A stretch of DNA of 64,000 nt from Prorocentrum cordatum (lineage: Eukaryota; Sar; Dinophyceae; Prorocentrales; Prorocentraceae): the NCBI GenBank assembly GCA_963575745.1, contig CAUYUJ010017629.1, positions 26,001-90,000 on the forward strand, written 5' to 3'. Each line of letters begins with the position of its first letter. The stretch's first letter is position 1. Positions 28,213 through 38,401 of the stretch are shown piece after piece. Made by a program: the position numbers and the translations under genes. Below the pieces are notes generated by a model. That model had not been told where the DNA came from and ran no database searches. It saw only the letters and a list, made by a program, of their open reading frames with translations.

Positions 28213-31200
28213 GCGGGGGGCTTCGCGGGCTCCTCACCTGCGACCCTTAGGAAAAAACTGCATTAACATAAACTTTTGGCGCTCCGCGCAGGTTTCTTGG
28301 ATCCGCGCTGGGCCCCCCAGGCGGCGCCTCCGGCGTCGCCCCTGGCGCGCTCCGCGCGCCAGCGCTAGGGAGTGGGGTCCAGCTCCGATGCAACAAATCC
28401 GCGCGGAGCGCCAAAAGTTTATGTTTATGTGGTGTATTCTTCTTCTTATCCTGGCGTGTTAATGTTTCCACCACGGGCGTTTTCGCCCAGCTCCAGGTCG
28501 GGGAGCAGTCACAGATCGATCCGGTTCGGACGCCTACACGGAAAGAGGGGTCCAGGGCTCCGATGTTGTTTTCTTGCTCCGATGTTTGCAATGTTTGGCA
28601 CTCTCCTCCTCCCCCCGCCTCCCTCAATTGTGTGAGCCTCGGAGGGGTTCCAAATTCCTTTCGGTTTGGAGGATTTCGTCGCGCCGCCCCCTTGCGCTTG
28701 CCGACAATATGTGTGTGAGTTGTTGATGTGTGTTCGCCCAGTGTGCGTTACCACCTCCAGCCCCACCGATCGAAAGCAGCTTGTGCCGGCTCTCACTGTA
28801 CCACCTGCGTCGAATTGAAGGGCTTTTGTGGACAAGCAATTGTTGTCGCTAACGCGCATTCTGAGGATCTTCGAACCTTTCAAAACTGCTCGGGATGATG
28901 AACTGGTCCCAAAGAGCGCTTCCGGTGTCCAGGACCCCTTTTTCCTCAGGACCCGTTTCCGGACAGGGTGAAACGGTTTTGTTTGTTTTGGAAGCGGTTT
29001 TCAGAAGTTCAGTTCTTCTGTTTCTCTGCGTACGACCCTAGCGCCAAGATGCTACAGAGTCAACGCATATGTGGGGTGTTCATTCGATATGTGGCTTGCA
29101 TACGCCACGTCTGCATTCCGATCGCGCGTGTTCTACAACCTTCATGATCTGCATCTTCAACGTTCCCATCCTCTTGATTCTCCATGGTCGTTCTCATCCT
29201 CGTCGCCGTCATCATCCTAGTATCATCGTCACTGTTACCACTTTCATGATGGCTGCGGGCGCCACTTCAACTCGTTGGTATTCTCTTGCCCCTCGGCACA
29301 ACTGTCCTCGAGGAGAAACATGGGCAGGAGGATCACACCGACGAGGAGGAGGCTATGGATGAAAGGGGGGCGGTAGGCTGCCTCGACGTCGGTCACCACG
29401 GCATCGTTCATCACGACGTCGGCCACTGCGACGTCGGCCACCGCGACGTCGGCCACTGCGACGTCGATTACTGCGACGTCGGCCACTGCGACGTCGGCCA
29501 CCGCGTCTTCGACAACTGCGATGTCGGCAACTGCGACGTCGGCCACCATCACGTCGACAACTGCGATGTCGGCCACGGCGTCGTCGGCCACTCTGACGTC
29601 AAGCGCGACGTCGTCCACCTTGACGAGCACCACGACGCCGCTTTACGTTGTGGGCAGCTCCATTAGCTTTGAGAGCTCCGGGACGCTGGATGTTGTGGCG
29701 TCCGCGGTGACATCCCACCTCGTGGCCACGTGCCTTGAAGACCCGAAAGCCATCATACCCCCCCCGAAATGTATGTTCAAACCGTCGCGCCCCCCCCACC
29801 CCCAACCCCAAACATCCCGTCCTCCTGACCCCTCCTGCGGCGCGCTCTGGTGCATCCAGCCGTGGCCGCGAGGGCGCCAGAGGAGGCTGGAGAACAGCGT
29901 CAGGACGTTGCTCAAAAGCATCGAAATTCGATCGTCGCCTGCCACCCTGTCCAGACTTCGATTGCTGTGCTGTCTTTTTTGATGCACGTGCCCCAGAGCT
30001 CTCTACACCCTGCCCGGAAGACAGTCAGGATATTGATATCAGGACCACTCTGGGCTCGGGAGGATCTCTGGTTTTTGGGCCGTTCCCATCAGAGGAACAG
30101 GTATGCGGATACCGCTGCCCTTGCCCGGTTCTCGCTTTTGGGTCGCCTCCTGAGAGGCCTTCGTCGCCACCGCGGGACTCGCTGCGAAGTTCTGGTCGAA
30201 GCGCCGCCTGGGAGAGGCCCGTCGAGTTGCGGTACCAGCACCCCCAGAGGTTTGTATGTGTGTCTATGTGTGTCTATGTGTGTGAATGCTGGGCCTGTCG
30301 GAACCCATGTATGTGTGAATGTTGGGCCTGTGAATGCGCGTGTATGTGTGTTTGTGTGTGTGTATGTGTGCAACCTCTGGAGAGGTCCTGTTGGGCCCCC
30401 CAGAGGTCCCCAGAGAGTACGGCCGCGGAGCCCGTGCGCGGCCTTAGGCCCGCCGCGGCCAGAGACACGCCCCGTCGTTGCGCAGGTGGCGCTCTGCATT
30501 CGCGTGCAGTTGCACGGCACAGCACGATGGTTGCACAGTCGAGACTGATTGGTAGGTCGACCCTGCCAAATCAAGGGTGCCCTCGTGTCCTGAGCTTCAA
30601 TCGAACGGCAGCACGGCAGCACGATCCAAGGGTTCCTAGATGGGGTCGGAGTAGAGGGGGTCAGAGGATCGCGCCGCATCACCGATGCATCGCCGACGCA
30701 TCGCCGATGCGGCACGATGTGGAGCTCGATTTGTTTCACGTCGACGCCGTCAACACGCCGCCGACGTCGCCGATACATCGGCGATGCATCGCCGATGCAT
30801 CGGCGATGCATTGGCGATGCGGCGCGTTCCTCCGACCCCAGCTACTCGGACCCTATCTGGGAGGCCTCTAACGATGTCTGTATAGTCGAGACTGACTAGT
30901 AGGTCGACCCTGCCAAATCAAGGATACCCTCGCCTCCTGAGCTTCGCGATCCATGCCTTTTTACATTCCTACGGCAATGTGGCCTCGGAAGGGTTTTGTG
31001 TCCTCTCGCATGTCCTCTCCAATCAACCCCGACTGTAGAGGAATGCCTGCGGATAGCACGATGGCTGTACGGTAGCACGATGGCGGTGGGACCCAACTGG
31101 AACGGATCCGCCCGCCAGAAATTTTGCGCGCCCCGAGAGGTATGGCGTGAGCGAGGCGCAGCTGAGCGTCCACGTCTCCGAGGTCGCGCCCTCTGCCCGC

Positions 31201-34200
31201 GGGGCCAACGCGAGCGGGAGCACATCGTGGCAGGCGGATTTCGAGCTGGTCGCGGACCAGCAGACCGCGGAGCAGCACTTCGAGGCACTGGGGAATGCGA
31301 GCGCGGACCCCGCCGGCGCGGCGGCCGCCATGCAGGCCGCCTTCGCGCAGGAGGGCCTCGAACTGGTGGAGGAGTCGGTGGCCGTCTCGGAGCCGGAGAT
31401 CGCGATCGTGACCGCCACGAGGACGACGGTGAGTGCCACCGCGACGTCGGCCACGGCGACTGCGACGTCGGCGACGGCGAGTGCCACCGCGACGTCGGCT
31501 ACGGCGACGGCGACGTCGACCACGGCGACCGTCTCGTCGGCCACGGCGACGGCGACGGCGACCGCAACCTCGAGCACGACGCTGACGGGAACCTCCGTCA
31601 GCCCGACAGACGCTGGCGTCAGCGTCTCCAGCAGCACCACGACCTCCAGCACCGTCCTGGCCGCCCCAACGGCTCCACCAACCTCGCCGCCAACGTCGCC
31701 GCCCACGCCGTCGCCGACAGCGGACTACCCCGTCATCCTGTCGATGACCCACACCAGCGTTTCGACGACTACCCCTCCCGCCGATTTCGCAGGCCCGTCG
31801 GGCACGTCCACGACAACCTCCACCGCCGAGGTCCAGCACGTCGTCTCGCACAGCATGCGCATGCAGGTGTCGGACCCCGAGGGCTTCGTGTCGGACTCCA
31901 GGACCCGTGACCGCGCCAGAGCGCGCGTCGCGCGGGCATGACTCGGGGCCGATTTCCCCACATGTTCTCCAAGGGCTCCCTCGAGGGCGCGAAGTTATTC
32001 GCGCTTCGCGCTTCGCGGTCCTCGTTCCTTCTCCCCCCTCCTCCTCGTCCTCCTATTCTCCCTTTGGGAGGGCGGCGCGAGAGCGCGAAGTTATTCGCGC
32101 TTCGCGCTTCGCGCAGCGCGAAGCGCGAAGTTGGGAGCCCTAGCAGAGCGCGCGTCGCGCGGGCATGACTCGGGGCCGATTTCCCCACATGTTCTCTGGG
32201 ACGCATTCAATGACCCTCAGCAGTTCCTGCCCACGTTTCAGCACTTCCTGCCCACGCTGACCGTGGGACGACAAGAGTGCTTGTTCCTTCTTGTCGTCCC
32301 ACGGCGAGCCCACAAGATGCGTTTTGAGTGGACTGGTTTTCACTCCACCGGTAAGCGTTGGCCGTCCAGAGCGTTACAGCGTGCGGCGAGCGGAGCTCCG
32401 CCCCAGGGCATGCATGCATGCCGTTCGGCAGTCAGTACTCTGACACATTCTCCAGTGCGTGGACAGCACACCACCAGACGACGTTGGTTTGGTAGTCGAT
32501 GGTGCGCCTGATGTGTTTGTGTGTGCGTGTGAGCGAGTGTCGGGGCAAGGAACCAACAAGAACTTGCCCACGTTGAGCAGGATTCGTTGCCGGTGTCACC
32601 GCGGACGTCGATTTGGGACAGGCGCCCCCCCCCCTCAGCAGTGGCAAATCGTCGGCTTCGGCCCGCGCTCGCTGTTCAGCATCGTCCCCATTTTTTTGCC
32701 TGCCCTCCTCTCCGGGCGACAAGAGCCTCCCTCGCCTCCTCCCCCTGCTTCGTTCAGGAGCGAAAAAAGGACGTACATGAATCCACGCTGATTTGGAGAG
32801 TACGCATTGTGCGAATGTTCGTATCACGCGGCGGGTCTCGCCGATCGAGGGGCCGTGTTCATGTACATAATTGGGAGCGTGTGTCCTTCGTGGGCTCCCT
32901 ATTCATTCTCCCCCTCTCCTCGCTGGCAACTCCTGGGACTGTAAGCTCGGCATCGGCGCTGGTACATCCGCGGTCGAGCACCTTCTCGCTCGAGCATCAT
33001 CCCGCTTCATGGGCCGGGCTTGGTCCCGCGTCATCCGGCCTCAACCTGACTTCGATGTTGCGCCATCCATCTTTGATAGTCGGGCTCAGCAGCCGTTTGA
33101 TTGCTTTCACGAAGACCTCTTGGGAGTTGCCTCCTCGCTCCTCCCTCCTTTTCGCCCCCTGTAGGGAAATGCCGGAGGGCCCCGCGCGGCACCGAATAGT
33201 CGCATTGCCCAGGCGGCCTCAGGAGCGACTCCAGTGAAACCTACTGGGGTCCCGAGTTGCCGCGCGAGATCTGGAGCATGCTCCTCTCGCTTCGCGGCAG
33301 GCTCCTGTGGTCCGGACCGCGTCGAGCAGGGGCGTGGAAGGCCTCTTGGGACGGGAGTTGTTGGGAGGTTTCTTGGGGGCGTTTTGGGTTGGGGCCTCTT
33401 AGGGGGGCGTCTGGGGCGGGCCCGAACCCAATCTACTTGGTCCGAGTTCCTACTTCATGTCTCCACGTACTCCAGATTTCGTAATAAAGGGAGGGGGGTC
33501 TCGTGTCGGGGGGGGGTCTCTTCCAGGCTATCTTGGAGGGCCTGGGGGATCTGGGGACGATGTTTCGGAGGGTTCTCCCACGGGGGAGGCCTGAAATGGC
33601 TCGTCTTGGAGGGTCCAGACCCCCTCCCTTCTATTACGAAATCTGGAGTGCTTCTTTCGACTAGCGGGCACCCCCTGGGAAGGGATCGGGAGCTCTGTGG
33701 CCTCGTATCCAGCAAGTCATCCCGGAGGACGTCTGGGTTTGGTCAAACCCTCGGTTCTAGGCCTCCTAGATGGGGTCGGGGCAGATGGGGTCGGAGGATC
33801 GCGCGGCATCGCCGATACATCGACGATGCGGCTCGATGCGGAGCCCGTGTTTCCCCATGCCGACGGCGCCGATACATCGCCGGTGCATCGCCGATGCATC
33901 GCCGATACATCGCCGATGCATCGTCGATGCGGCGCGATCCTCCGACCCCATCTACTCCGACCCCATCTGGGAGGCCTCTATCGGTCCGAATGCGGTAGGA
34001 CCCCAGGGCCTCCGCAAACCTCGCAGGCGAGAAGCCACCCTCCACCCTGGCGAGGGTGGGAGCGCCTCGAGGGGGAGAGGCGCGATGGGGAGGAGGAGAG
34101 ATGACGCGCCTCTACTCAGTGGAGGAGGAGGAGGAGGAGGAGGAGGAGGAGGAGGAGGAGGAGGGGGGGAGGGAGGGAGGGAGGGAGGGAGGGAGGGAGG

Positions 34201-37200
34201 GAGGAGCGGAGGAGGAGAAGGAGGAGGAGGGAGGGAGGGGGAGGACGAGGACGAGGAGGAGGGGGAGGAGGCGGAGGAGGCGGAGGAGGAGGAGGAGGAG
34301 GAGGAGGAGGAGGTGCACCTCCCCACACTGCGCCGCTGTTCAGCCTCGCCTTTCTTGATTCTCGTTTTCGTTATTATGAGGCCCTCTTCCTTCCTCTTCC
34401 CCTCTTCCTTTCGGCATCTGTCTGCCTGTATCATCATATCACCTTCACCGAGAACCACCAGTGACCCCTGGAGCAGTGCTCCAGGGGTCACCTGGCCCTG
34501 GTTGGTCCCCCCCCCCCAGGGCTGACCGGTCCCGGGTGGGGGGATGCTACGTTCGACGAACTTTGCAGTTATCAGGAATCAGGCATCAGGACGAGGAGGA
34601 GGAGGGAATCGGGAGAAACGATAGGGGGGATAGGCATAGGGGGGGATGCATCGACCCCCAGTCGCCCATTGATCGCCGACAGGGGCCCGAGAGCCCCAAC
34701 CCGCCCAGGAAGGTGCGGATTCACTCTCGGAGGCCTATCGCCGATCCATCGGCGGTGTATCGCCGATTCCAGGTCGATGCACCCCCACTGATGCCAGTCC
34801 CCCCCCTATGGTTGCCCCTCAGGGAAGGGGGGGGTAACTATAGTGCTAGAGGTGGAGGAGCAGACCGCCGTCGTGCGGGCCGCGGCGCCGCAGACCCTAC
34901 CACCGCGCGCGGCAGCTGCGCGATGTGCACGCTCACGGCTGGCCCTGCGCCGATGTTTGCCGCGCGTCCAGCTCCGCCCCGCGGGGCCCCCGCTGGGCAG
35001 CCTTTGGGATGCTGCCAGAAGGGGGAGTGGCCGAGGTGGTGGGTTTCGTGAACGGGCGGGGACTGGCGTGCCAGGTGTGAGGAGAAGGAGGAGGAGGAGG
35101 AGGAGGAGGAGGAGGAGGAGGAGGAGGAGAGGGAGATGTAGGGATGGGAATGGGATTCGGGGGCCAATGACGTGGGCATACTGAGCAAGTTTTATACCCC
35201 ACGTGCCTGCGAACACACAAATGCCCCTGACAAACAACATAAAAGAAGTGCACACACACACACACACCCACACCCACACCCACACCCACACCCACACGCA
35301 CACGCACACGCACACGCACACGCACACGCACACGCACACGCACACGCACACGCACACGCACACGCACACGCACACACACACACACACACACGCCGCCAGC
35401 TGCACACAACCAATTACACAATGCCGACTGACATCGTAGTGGTATGGCAATCATTCGAAAAACTAGTACATTACCAGTACGCCAGAAGGCCAGATGCAAA
35501 GCGCATGCCGCGAGCGCAGGAGCCAGAGCCCATTGTCCACCGCGAGAAGCTGAGCATCGAAAAAGAGGCAGACAACGCGCGCACTGCAAAGCAGGAGGCC
35601 AATGCAAGCGAGCGTGCTTTTTCAATCACGAAGACCACGGCCGTTCGTGGACTCGGTTCCTACACAGCTCCAAGGCGTGCCACAAGCAGGACATTGACGA
35701 GAGCGAGCAACAGAAACCTCAGATAACGACACGCCTCACTGGCCGTGACGCCCCAAGCCATCCGAGGGGCACCACTATCTCGGCCTCCCGCCTGGGCGCA
35801 CGCGGTATAGGTGCCGGCGCACGCGGTATAGGTGCCGGTCCGCCGCGAGGGGAGGCACGGGCACGAAGGAGCAATTTTTTTCCCCCCTGGGCCCAACCGG
35901 GCAAACAGGGGTGACGACCGGGCTGCTACCCGCCTATTTCCCTGGGGAGGGTACCCAGCGGCACAGGTGCCGAGGAGGAGTTCTGGGAGGAGGAGGGACA
36001 CTGCTGCTGCTTTACACCCTACTCGGGGCCTGCCGCCCGGCGACCCTTCTTCGGGCCGTATCCTCAGTCTGGTGCTTTGCCCCTGGCACGCCGCGATCCG
36101 TTCGGTGCCCAGGACGCGCGCATGGTCCTACGTGGACGACCGTTCCATTAAGGCCGCCGCGGCGGTGGATCGGGACCGTGCCTTAGCGATCACTGCGGAA
36201 ATCGACCGGCGGCTTGGCTTTTCGGAGAACATTAGGAAGCGGCAGGTTTGGTCGGGCACCCAGAGCGCCGAACATTTGGGAGTGCGGGCCGCTGTCGGTG
36301 ACGCCGCGACCTGGCCCCAGCTGCCTGAGCCTCGGGACGGGTGGGGCCAGATCCGCTCCCAGGTGCGCCGGCTCCGCACGGTGCCCGGCGGGCAGCGGAC
36401 CAGGGAGTTCGCGGCCCTGATGTGCATCGCTCCTAAACACCGGTGGTCGGCTCCATTCTGCGCGATCCCGCCATGTGATCTGATCGCGCTCACGTTTCGG
36501 TCTGTTGTCCGGACTCGCTGCGCCTGGTGGTGCGCTCGGCGTTGGTACGCCGAGCGGGTTTCTTTGCACCCTGTCTTCGGTACGGCGTGCGCTGTGCTGA
36601 AGGCGGCTCGGGGGGGTCCCGCGTCGCGGTTGTTGTCGGTGGCGCTCTCGGAGCATTCTGGCGTGTTCGGGCTGCTCCCGGTCGCCGCCGGGTCGCTCCC
36701 CGAAGGCGTCTGGCTGCTTCCGGCCCCGGGGCTCGACCCCCGGGCCGCGGCGGCGGTCGCCGCTGCAGCCGCCGCTGACAGCCGCGAAGCGAGAACCCGG
36801 CACCCTGGGACCCCTCGCCCCCCCCGCAGGGCTTTCGACGCCTCGTCCGATCGCGGTCAGCACGTTCTCCGGGAGTGCGCCCGGGCGGCGCTCCTTCGCC
36901 CCAGGGCGGCGCCTGGGCCCCCGCCGCGGCACGACGAAGAGGGGATTGGGGAGATCGATCTGGCTGTTCAGAGCGCGCCGCCGTGGGCCCAGTTCCGGCG
37001 ATCGCTGGGCCGATACGAGACGAACCTCCTCGCCGTTTGGAGGGGCGGGGCCGTGTGCGCGCCGACGCGCAGGCACGGCGGCGCGTGCGTTTGCCCGTTC
37101 GGTCGCGGGCGCACCCAGGCGTCGGTTCGGCACTTCTGGGCCGAGCGCCCGCGTTTTGCTGGACGTCGGCTCGAACTCGGGGAGAATCTGCGGGTCGCGC

Positions 37201-38395
37201 CGGCATGGTGGGGGGCCCAGCCCCGCGTCACGGCGAAAACGGGGTGGATCACTAAGGCTGCCGGGGGCTCGATTCAGCGTCGGGCTCAGCTGCAGGTGAT
37301 GGCGTGCCGCCTCGGCGTCGCCATCATGCAGGCGCTCGCCGGCCTCGGCGGGTGGGCCTTCGGGGACGCGGTCTCCCCGCCCGGGGCCCACCTGGGTCCT
37401 CCCTCCCTTCCCTCCCCTTTCCCTCCGGCGGGCGGCGTCTTGGCGGGCGGCGGGACGGACGACGACGACGCTGACGACCTCCCTCCCCCTCCTGGTGGTG
37501 GTGGTGGTGGTGGTCCCCCGGGTGCTGACAGCCGTCCTAATTAGCTCCGCTTCAGTCCTGTGGTCCACCGGCCCTTTTCCCAAGGTTTGAACAGCGCTGC
37601 GCGTTGTTTTAAACAGCAACTAGGGCAACGGCACCCTGCTGCTTTCAATTCTCAGGAGGAGCAGGAGGAGAGGGAAGAGGGAGGGGAGGGCGGGGGGAGG
37701 AGGCCAAGAGGAGGAGGCCAAGAGGAGGAGGAGGAGGAGGAGGAGGAGGAGGAGGAGGAGGAGGAGGAGGAGGAGGAGGAGGAGGAGGGGGAGGGGGAGG
37801 AGGAGGAGGAGGAGCTGCCCCGTCGGGGGCCTCCCTTCCCTCCTCCCGCTCCCCCCAGAGGACGGCGGAGGCCGTGCGGGGCGTGGTCAGCGGCGTGGCG
37901 GGCGTGCCCGCGAGCTCCGTGCTGGTCCGCTTGTCGACCGTGGACGACGAGGGCGGCGCCGGCCGGCGCCTGGCCGCAGGAACGACCGGCGACGAGCGAC
38001 GAGGGCGAGGGCAACGACGAACGTCGACGACTCGAAGAAGAACAAACACCATAAACATAAACTTTTGGCGCTCCACAGGGATTTCTGGGATCTGCGCTGG
38101 GCCCCCTCGTCGTCGCTGCGTCGCCACTGGCGCCCTCCGCGCTCTAGGGAAGGGGTCCGGCGCAGATCCAAGAAATCCGCGCGGAGCGCCAAAAGTTTAT
38201 GTTGATGGCGTTCTCTCTAGTTCCAGGGGGCGAGGTCAACGACGAGCGTCGACGACGACGCCGGCGGCGACGGCGGCGACGTCGACGAGCGCGAAGGCGA
38301 CGAGGACGGCGACGACTGGAGCGACGACGACCGGAGAGGCCCGTCTCGGGGCCCCGCCTGGAGGCCGACCGCCGCGTGGGGGAGAGCAGAGCTTC
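28060..38395 (+). CDS. Mucin-like Pro/Thr/Ala-rich protein, multi-exon, ends open
   Basis: Four or five plus-strand exons join in phase: a Pro-rich linker, a Thr/Ala-rich exon, a long exon with a folded domain plus Thr/Ala linker plus Pro linker, and an exon completing a second domain. The folded segments (SEAQLSVHVS...ADFELVADQQTAEQHFEALG; then MRMQVSDPEGFVSDSR joined to TAEAVRGVVSGVAGVPASSV and VRLSTV, RRLAAG) resemble repeat domains seen in large dinoflagellate surface or secreted proteins; I cannot name the domain. Thr/Ser-rich linkers suggest O-glycosylation. Introns: GC-AG, GT-AG and a 6-kb GA-AG intron that contains a LINE. Neither gene end is in view with certainty. Confidence 0.65.
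28258..28431 (+). mobile_element. MITE, ACATAAACTTTTGGCGCTCC family
   Basis: Ends ACATAAACTTTTGGCGCTCC and GGAGCGCCAAAAGTTTATGT are perfect inverted repeats; the core is GGCGCC-rich. It lies in the GC-AG intron 28213-29376. Closest sister 38050-38208. Confidence 0.92.
28432..29376 (+). other. Intron sequence, no other gene
   Basis: Unique-looking sequence with a CATCNTC-rich stretch (29180-29250). Nothing recognisable. Confidence 0.5.
29377..29706 (+). CDS. Thr/Ala-rich exon
   Basis: Acceptor GTAG|GCT; reads AASTSVTTASFITTS then TSATATSATATSITA-type repeats encoded by a 15-bp ACGTCGGCCACTGCG unit, ending VVGSSISFESSGTLDVVASA. Donor GCG|GTGACA. Joins 31138 in phase 0. Confidence 0.65.
29707..31137 (+). 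other. 1.4-kb intron
   Basis: Includes a GGGCCTCC-family repeat (30137-30240), TGTGTATG microsatellite (30249-30372) and a family-D MITE (30640-30872). Confidence 0.6.
30640..30872 (+). mobile_element. Family-D MITE
   Basis: Ends TAGATGGGGTCGGAGTAGAG and TGGGAGGCCTCTA; the core contains many GCATCGCCGATG blocks. Confidence 0.85.
31138..31901 (+). CDS. Long exon: folded domain, Thr/Ala and Pro linkers
   Basis: RYGVSEAQLSVHVSEVAPSA leads into a ~75-residue folded segment (HFEALGNASADPAGAAAAMQ), then TSATATATSATASATATSAT repeats encoded by ACGTCGGCNACGGCG units, APPTSPPTSPPTPSPT, and the start of the next domain (HSMRMQVSDPEGFVSDSR). It ends AG|GACCCG, a GA donor; the third codon base comes from the next exon. 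Confidence 0.75.
31917..32196 (+). repeat. 53-bp direct duplication flanking a MITE
   Basis: The 53 bp starting CAGAGCGCGCGTCGCGCGGG at 31917-31969 recur exactly at 32144-32196, on either side of the AAGGGCTCCC element. Confidence 0.95.
31971..32142 (+). mobile_element. MITE, AAGGGCTCCC family
   Basis: Over 90 per cent like 13567-13730 by eye, with the same AAGGGCTCCC / GGGAGCCCTA ends. Confidence 0.9.
32261..32304. repeat. Inverted repeat, 16-bp arms
   Basis: CCGTGGGACGACAAGA and its exact complement with a 12-nt loop. Confidence 0.92.
33756..33981 (+). mobile_element. Family-D MITE
   Basis: Ends TAGGCCTCCTAGATGGGGTC and GACCCCATCTGGGAGGCCTC are inverted; core of GCATCGCCGATACATCG blocks. 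Confidence 0.9.
34118..34314 (+). repeat. GGA / GGGA purine tract
   Basis: GGA triplets, a GGGA run and mixed GAGGAC. Confidence 0.97.
34461..34489. repeat. 29-bp palindrome
   Basis: TGACCCCTGGAGCA, a G, then TGCTCCAGGGGTCA. Confidence 0.85.
34642..34800 (+). mobile_element. MITE, GGGGGATGCATCGACC family
   Basis: Begins GGGGGATGCATCGACCCC and ends GGTCGATGCACCCCC; relative of 13176-13300. Confidence 0.8.
35080..35132 (+). repeat. (GGA)n tract
   Basis: Short GGA run following a possible GT splice donor at about 35068. Confidence 0.95.
35246..35393 (+). repeat. CA / CACACG microsatellite
   Basis: About 148 bp of CA and CACACC/CACACG repeats; Thr-His and Val-Cys frames on it are not genes. 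Confidence 0.97.
36014..37544 (+). pseudogene. Truncated LINE reverse-transcriptase ORF
   Basis: Continuous frame with the palm YVDD box but no N-terminal RT half, so not functional alone. GC-rich and Arg-rich; its last 60 codons are Pro/Gly/Asp low complexity. It lies inside the 6-kb intron of the mucin-like gene. Confidence 0.7.
36014..37635 (+). mobile_element. 5'-truncated non-LTR retrotransposon (LINE)
   Basis: A sense open frame carries reverse-transcriptase block GLPPGDPSSGRILSLVL, the active-site box AWSYVDDRSI (YVDD), a long thumb-like region, and a C-terminal CPFGRGRTQASVRHFWAERP zinc-knuckle remnant. Upstream blocks (the first catalytic Asp) are missing, so it is 5'-truncated. CTGCTGCTTT occurs at 36004-36013 and 37636-37645, a likely 10-bp target duplication. 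The frame ends at 37544 after a Pro/Gly-rich tail. Confidence 0.75.
37655..37815 (+). repeat. (GGA)n tract
   Basis: Purine tract ending shortly before a CCCCCCAG splice acceptor. Confidence 0.97.
37861..38010 (+). CDS. Mucin-like gene exon completing a domain
   Basis: Acceptor CCCCAG-AG|GAC; with the previous exon gives DSR-TAEAVRGVVSGVAGVPASSV and VRLSTVDDEGGAGRRLAAG. The 3' limit is uncertain; GGGCGAGG at 38003-38010 recurs at 38228-38235 in the same frame. Confidence 0.65.
38050..38208 (+). mobile_element. MITE, ACATAAACTTTTGGCGCTCC family
   Basis: Same ends as 28258-28431. It sits inside a 225-bp, frame-neutral segment whose two borders share a diverged ~30-bp direct repeat. Confidence 0.9.
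38236..38395 (+). CDS. Candidate Thr/Ala-rich continuation exon
   Basis: In frame: ASTTTPAATAATSTSAKATR and TATTGATTTGEA, the same style as the other linkers. A stop at 38399-38401 would end the protein unless a donor is used first. Confidence 0.45.
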
Positions 38396-38401
38396 GGGTG
38401 A

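Larger units (their letters stand above)
31902..37860 (+). other. 6-kb intron (GA...AG)
   Basis: AGGAC occurs at both splice sites. The intron contains MITEs, triplet tracts, a CA microsatellite and a truncated LINE in sense orientation. 32200-33755 is unique-looking with no gene apart from a Q-type dispersed repeat near 32575-32705. Confidence 0.7.

Noticed and set aside
35172-35726. Frame with EKLSIEKEADNARTAKQEAN after the CA microsatellite
   Set aside because: The first half is (Thr-His)n from the microsatellite; the rest is short, without splice sites or homology I know.
36183-37619. 478-codon minus-strand frame opposite the LINE
   Set aside because: Arg/Pro/Gly-rich antisense shadow; the sense strand has the YVDD box.
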